Assembly (NCBI GenBank): GCA_013140405.1
Contig: JABFSV010000369.1
Coordinates: forward strand, 1 to 8,304
Length of the DNA stretch: 8,304 nt
Direction of reading: 5' to 3'
Origin: Methyloglobulus sp.
GTDB taxonomy: Bacteria; Pseudomonadota; Gammaproteobacteria; Methylococcales; Methylomonadaceae
Made by a program: the position numbers and the translations under genes. How positions within the stretch are numbered: the stretch's first letter is position 1; every line of letters starts with the position of its first letter. Below the pieces are notes generated by a model. The model was given only the letters and a program-made list of their open reading frames with translations, was not told where the DNA came from and did no database searches. Below, in pieces: positions 6,596-8,304 of this stretch.

Positions 6596-6620
6596 GCGTT
6601 CAATGATAGGTGGTTGCTAA

Positions 6621-7655
6621 ATGATCGAAAGTGATCGCATGATTAGCCCGAAAAGCCACCCAGATGAGGAACGGCAAGACCGCGCCATACGTCCTAAGCG
6701 TCTGGTGGATTATGTAGGACAACAAGAGCTACGTACCCAAATGGAAATCTTTATCCAGGCGGCGACGGCGCGTAAGGAAGCACTCGATCACGTCCTGATT
6801 TTTGGCCCGCCAGGGCTGGGAAAAACCACGTTAGCCAATATCATCGCCACGGAAATGTGTGTTAACATTCGCCAAACTTCGGGGCCGGTGCTGGAAAAGG
6901 CGGGCGATTTGGCGGCTTTGCTCACCAATCTTGAGGCTCATGACGTGCTGTTTATTGATGAAATCCATCGTTTGAGTCCAGCGGTGGAAGAAATCCTGTA
7001 TCCAGCGATGGAAGATTACCAACTGGATTTGATGATCGGTGAAGGACCCGCCGCCCGCTCGATCAAGCTGGATTTGCCGCCGTTTACACTAGTCGGTGCA
7101 ACGACTAGGGCAGGCTTGCTGACATCGCCATTGCGGGATCGTTTTGGTATCGTTCAACGCCTTGAATTCTATACGATTGATGAGCTTGCAAGCATCGCTA
7201 TGCGTTCAGCAAATGTATTGGGCATCAGCATGGAGCCGCAAGGCGCTTATGAAATTGCCCGCCGTTCCCGTGGTACGCCGCGTATCGCCAACCGCTTGTT
7301 GCGGCGGGTGCGGGATTACGCCGAAGTTAAGGCGACTGGCGTGATAACAAAAATTATTGCTGTTCAGGCTCTGGACATGTTGCGTGTGGATACTAACGGT
7401 TTTGATGCCCTGGATCGCAAACTTTTGATGGCGATGATAGACAATTTTTCCGGTGGCCCGGTGGGTCTTGATACCTTGGCAGCGGCGATTAATGAAGAGC
7501 GCGGCACGATTGAAGACGTATTGGAACCTTATCTATTGCAACAAGGTTTCATCATGCGTACGCCGCGTGGTCGTGTGGTAACGCAACAAGCGTATTTGCA
7601 TTTTGGCTTAAAACTGCCGAAAAGCATGGGCGTTTCCGAGGATTTGTTTGAATAA
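6621..7655 (+). CDS. ruvB: Holliday junction branch migration ATPase RuvB
   Basis: This 344-residue AAA+ motor forms hexameric rings that pump DNA through the RuvA-bound junction. Walker A is GPPGLGKTT at 62-70, Walker B is LFIDEIH at 110-116, sensor 1 is GATTRAG at 159-165, and the arginine finger region is LRDRFG at 171-176. Sensor 2 is in [13 protein letters not shown] (218-230) and a C-terminal winged-helix domain follows ([13 protein letters not shown] through [13 protein letters not shown]). The start ATG at 6621 is supported by AGGTGG at 6608-6613 and by MIESDRMIS, which mirrors the E. coli MIEADRLIS N-terminus. No catalytic residue is missing. It is separated from ruvA by a structured repeat and may partly rely on its own promoter, though none is clear. 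Confidence 0.98.
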   Translation: MIESDRMISPKSHPDEERQDRAIRPKRLVDYVGQQELRTQMEIFIQAATARKEALDHVLIFGPPGLGKTTLANIIATEMCVNIRQTSGPVLEKAGDLAALLTNLEAHDVLFIDEIHRLSPAVEEILYPAMEDYQLDLMIGEGPAARSIKLDLPPFTLVGATTRAGLLTSPLRDRFGIVQRLEFYTIDELASIAMRSANVLGISMEPQGAYEIARRSRGTPRIANRLLRRVRDYAEVKATGVITKIIAVQALDMLRVDTNGFDALDRKLLMAMIDNFSGGPVGLDTLAAAINEERGTIEDVLEPYLLQQGFIMRTPRGRVVTQQAYLHFGLKLPKSMGVSEDLFE

Positions 7656-8055
7656 GCCGTTTAGCTGGGCAGTCCGTGTGTATTACGAGGACACCGACGC
7701 TGGCGGCGTGGTGTTTTATGCCAATTATTTAAAGTATCTGGAGCGGGCTAGGACAGAATATCTCCGTGCGCTGGGATATGAACAGGATGAGTTGATGACC
7801 CAAGCGGGAGTCATTTTTGCCGTAAGGTCGTTACAAATTGAATACATCAAGTCCGCTCGTTTCAATCAGATGGTTCAAGTGAGCGCGAAAATTAAAGATA
7901 TAAAAAAAGCCAGCCTTGAATTTGCCCAACAAATTACCCATGACGGACAACTATTAGTGACAGCCGATGTTTGTATTGCCTGTTTAGACGTAGACACCAT
8001 GAAACCCAAAGCTATTCCCGACTATTTATTAGAGCAGTTAAAACATGAATACTGA
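7648..8055 (+). CDS. ybgC: Tol-Pal-associated acyl-CoA thioesterase YbgC
   Basis: This 135-residue hotdog-fold enzyme is of the 4-hydroxybenzoyl-CoA thioesterase family, which hydrolyses acyl-CoA (or acyl carrier protein) thioesters in the cytosol. The signature [19 protein letters not shown] lies near the N-terminus, with the predicted catalytic D17 in DTDAGG, followed by [13 protein letters not shown]. The length matches the ~134-residue E. coli protein. The start is TTG at 7648, overlapping the ruvB end by eight bases; GAGGA at 7638-7642, inside ruvB, sits at good spacing and supports it. The gene leads into tolQ with an 11-base overlap, the usual ybgC-tol order. The substrate here is unknown; links to phospholipid metabolism are reported for the family. 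Confidence 0.94.
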   Translation: MNKPFSWAVRVYYEDTDAGGVVFYANYLKYLERARTEYLRALGYEQDELMTQAGVIFAVRSLQIEYIKSARFNQMVQVSAKIKDIKKASLEFAQQITHDGQLLVTADVCIACLDVDTMKPKAIPDYLLEQLKHEY

Positions 8056-8304
8056 TTTATCAATCTTCCATTTAATAATGGATGCCAGTTTTGTCGTCCA
8101 ATTTGTCATGCTGATACTGATTGCGGCATCTGTGGCATCGTGGACTTTCATCTTTTCTAAGCGTAAGGAGCTTAGCCGGGCGATACAGATCACGGACGAA
8201 TTCGAAGAGGAATTCTGGTCAGGTGTTGCGTTGGCTGAGTTGTACAGAAAATTGGCAGCAAAAGATTTTGAACCCGAAGGCGTAGAGAAAATATTTTTGG
8301 CTGG
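8045..8304 (+). CDS. tolQ: Tol-Pal system protein TolQ, 3'-truncated by window edge
   Basis: The ATG at 8045, within the end of ybgC in another frame, opens a frame to the window edge (86 full codons of about 230 expected). TolQ is the inner-membrane subunit that, with TolR, uses the proton gradient to energise TolA, keeping the outer membrane attached during division. The sequence begins [20 protein letters not shown] and has a first membrane segment at about 17-37 (FVVQFVMLILIAASVASWTFI). A basic SKRKEL follows, then ITDEFEEEFWSGVALAELY, closely resembling the E. coli TolQ segment containing FEDKFWSG and LSRLY. The later membrane segments with key Thr residues lie outside the window. Confidence 0.93.
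   Translation, partial: MNTDLSIFHLIMDASFVVQFVMLILIAASVASWTFIFSKRKELSRAIQITDEFEEEFWSGVALAELYRKLAAKDFEPEGVEKIFLA

Noticed and set aside
6385..6603. Minus-strand ORF of 72 codons across the ruvA-ruvB gap
   Set aside because: It consists of antisense ruvA sequence plus the palindromic repeat read through by chance; no start signal or protein family is recognisable.

Overview
The window comes from a bacterial chromosome, most likely a gammaproteobacterium. The order yebC - ruvC - ruvA - ruvB - ybgC - tolQ is a familiar gammaproteobacterial housekeeping arrangement, and RuvC, RuvA, RuvB and TolQ all align closely with their E. coli counterparts from memory. A methanotroph-like gammaproteobacterium (Methylococcales) is possible, but this rests on general impression only. 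All genes lie on the + strand and the coding density is high.

Region 1 (1-2313) is a tightly coupled three-gene run. It holds the 3' three quarters of serA (D-3-phosphoglycerate dehydrogenase, cut by the window edge), a serB-type phosphoserine phosphatase, and a small A+T-rich exported protein with a TIMP/netrin-like cysteine pattern. Both junctions are ATGA stop/start overlaps. SerA and SerB would catalyse the first and last steps of serine synthesis; the exported protein has no obvious link to that pathway.

Region 2 (2303-2517) contains no intact gene. It starts with a 3' remnant of a VapC-like PIN-domain toxin, directly behind the exported-protein gene, followed by an A+T-rich leader for yebC.

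Region 3 (2518-5872) has yebC, then a type II restriction-modification pair (a beta-class DPPY methyltransferase and a PD-(D/E)XK-like endonuclease, ATGA-overlapped), then ruvC. The restriction-modification pair looks like a cassette placed between yebC and ruvC, genes that are usually close neighbours. It leaves ruvC with a GTG start and no visible Shine-Dalgarno sequence.

Region 4 (5375-8304) is the Holliday-junction operon ruvCAB running directly into ybgC and tolQ, the start of the Tol-Pal cell-envelope cluster. ruvA and ruvB are separated by a 143-base gap holding a REP-like inverted repeat with a nested small hairpin and a following T run. The intact RuvC, RuvA and RuvB should form a working branch migration and resolution machine, and YbgC and TolQ belong to the envelope system.

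The most unusual items are the restriction endonuclease, whose apparent SVK catalytic motif recalls Cfr10I/NgoMIV-type enzymes; the exported CxC protein coupled to serB; the vapC relic; and the structured repeat inside ruvAB. I see no clearly novel multi-gene system beyond the restriction-modification cassette.
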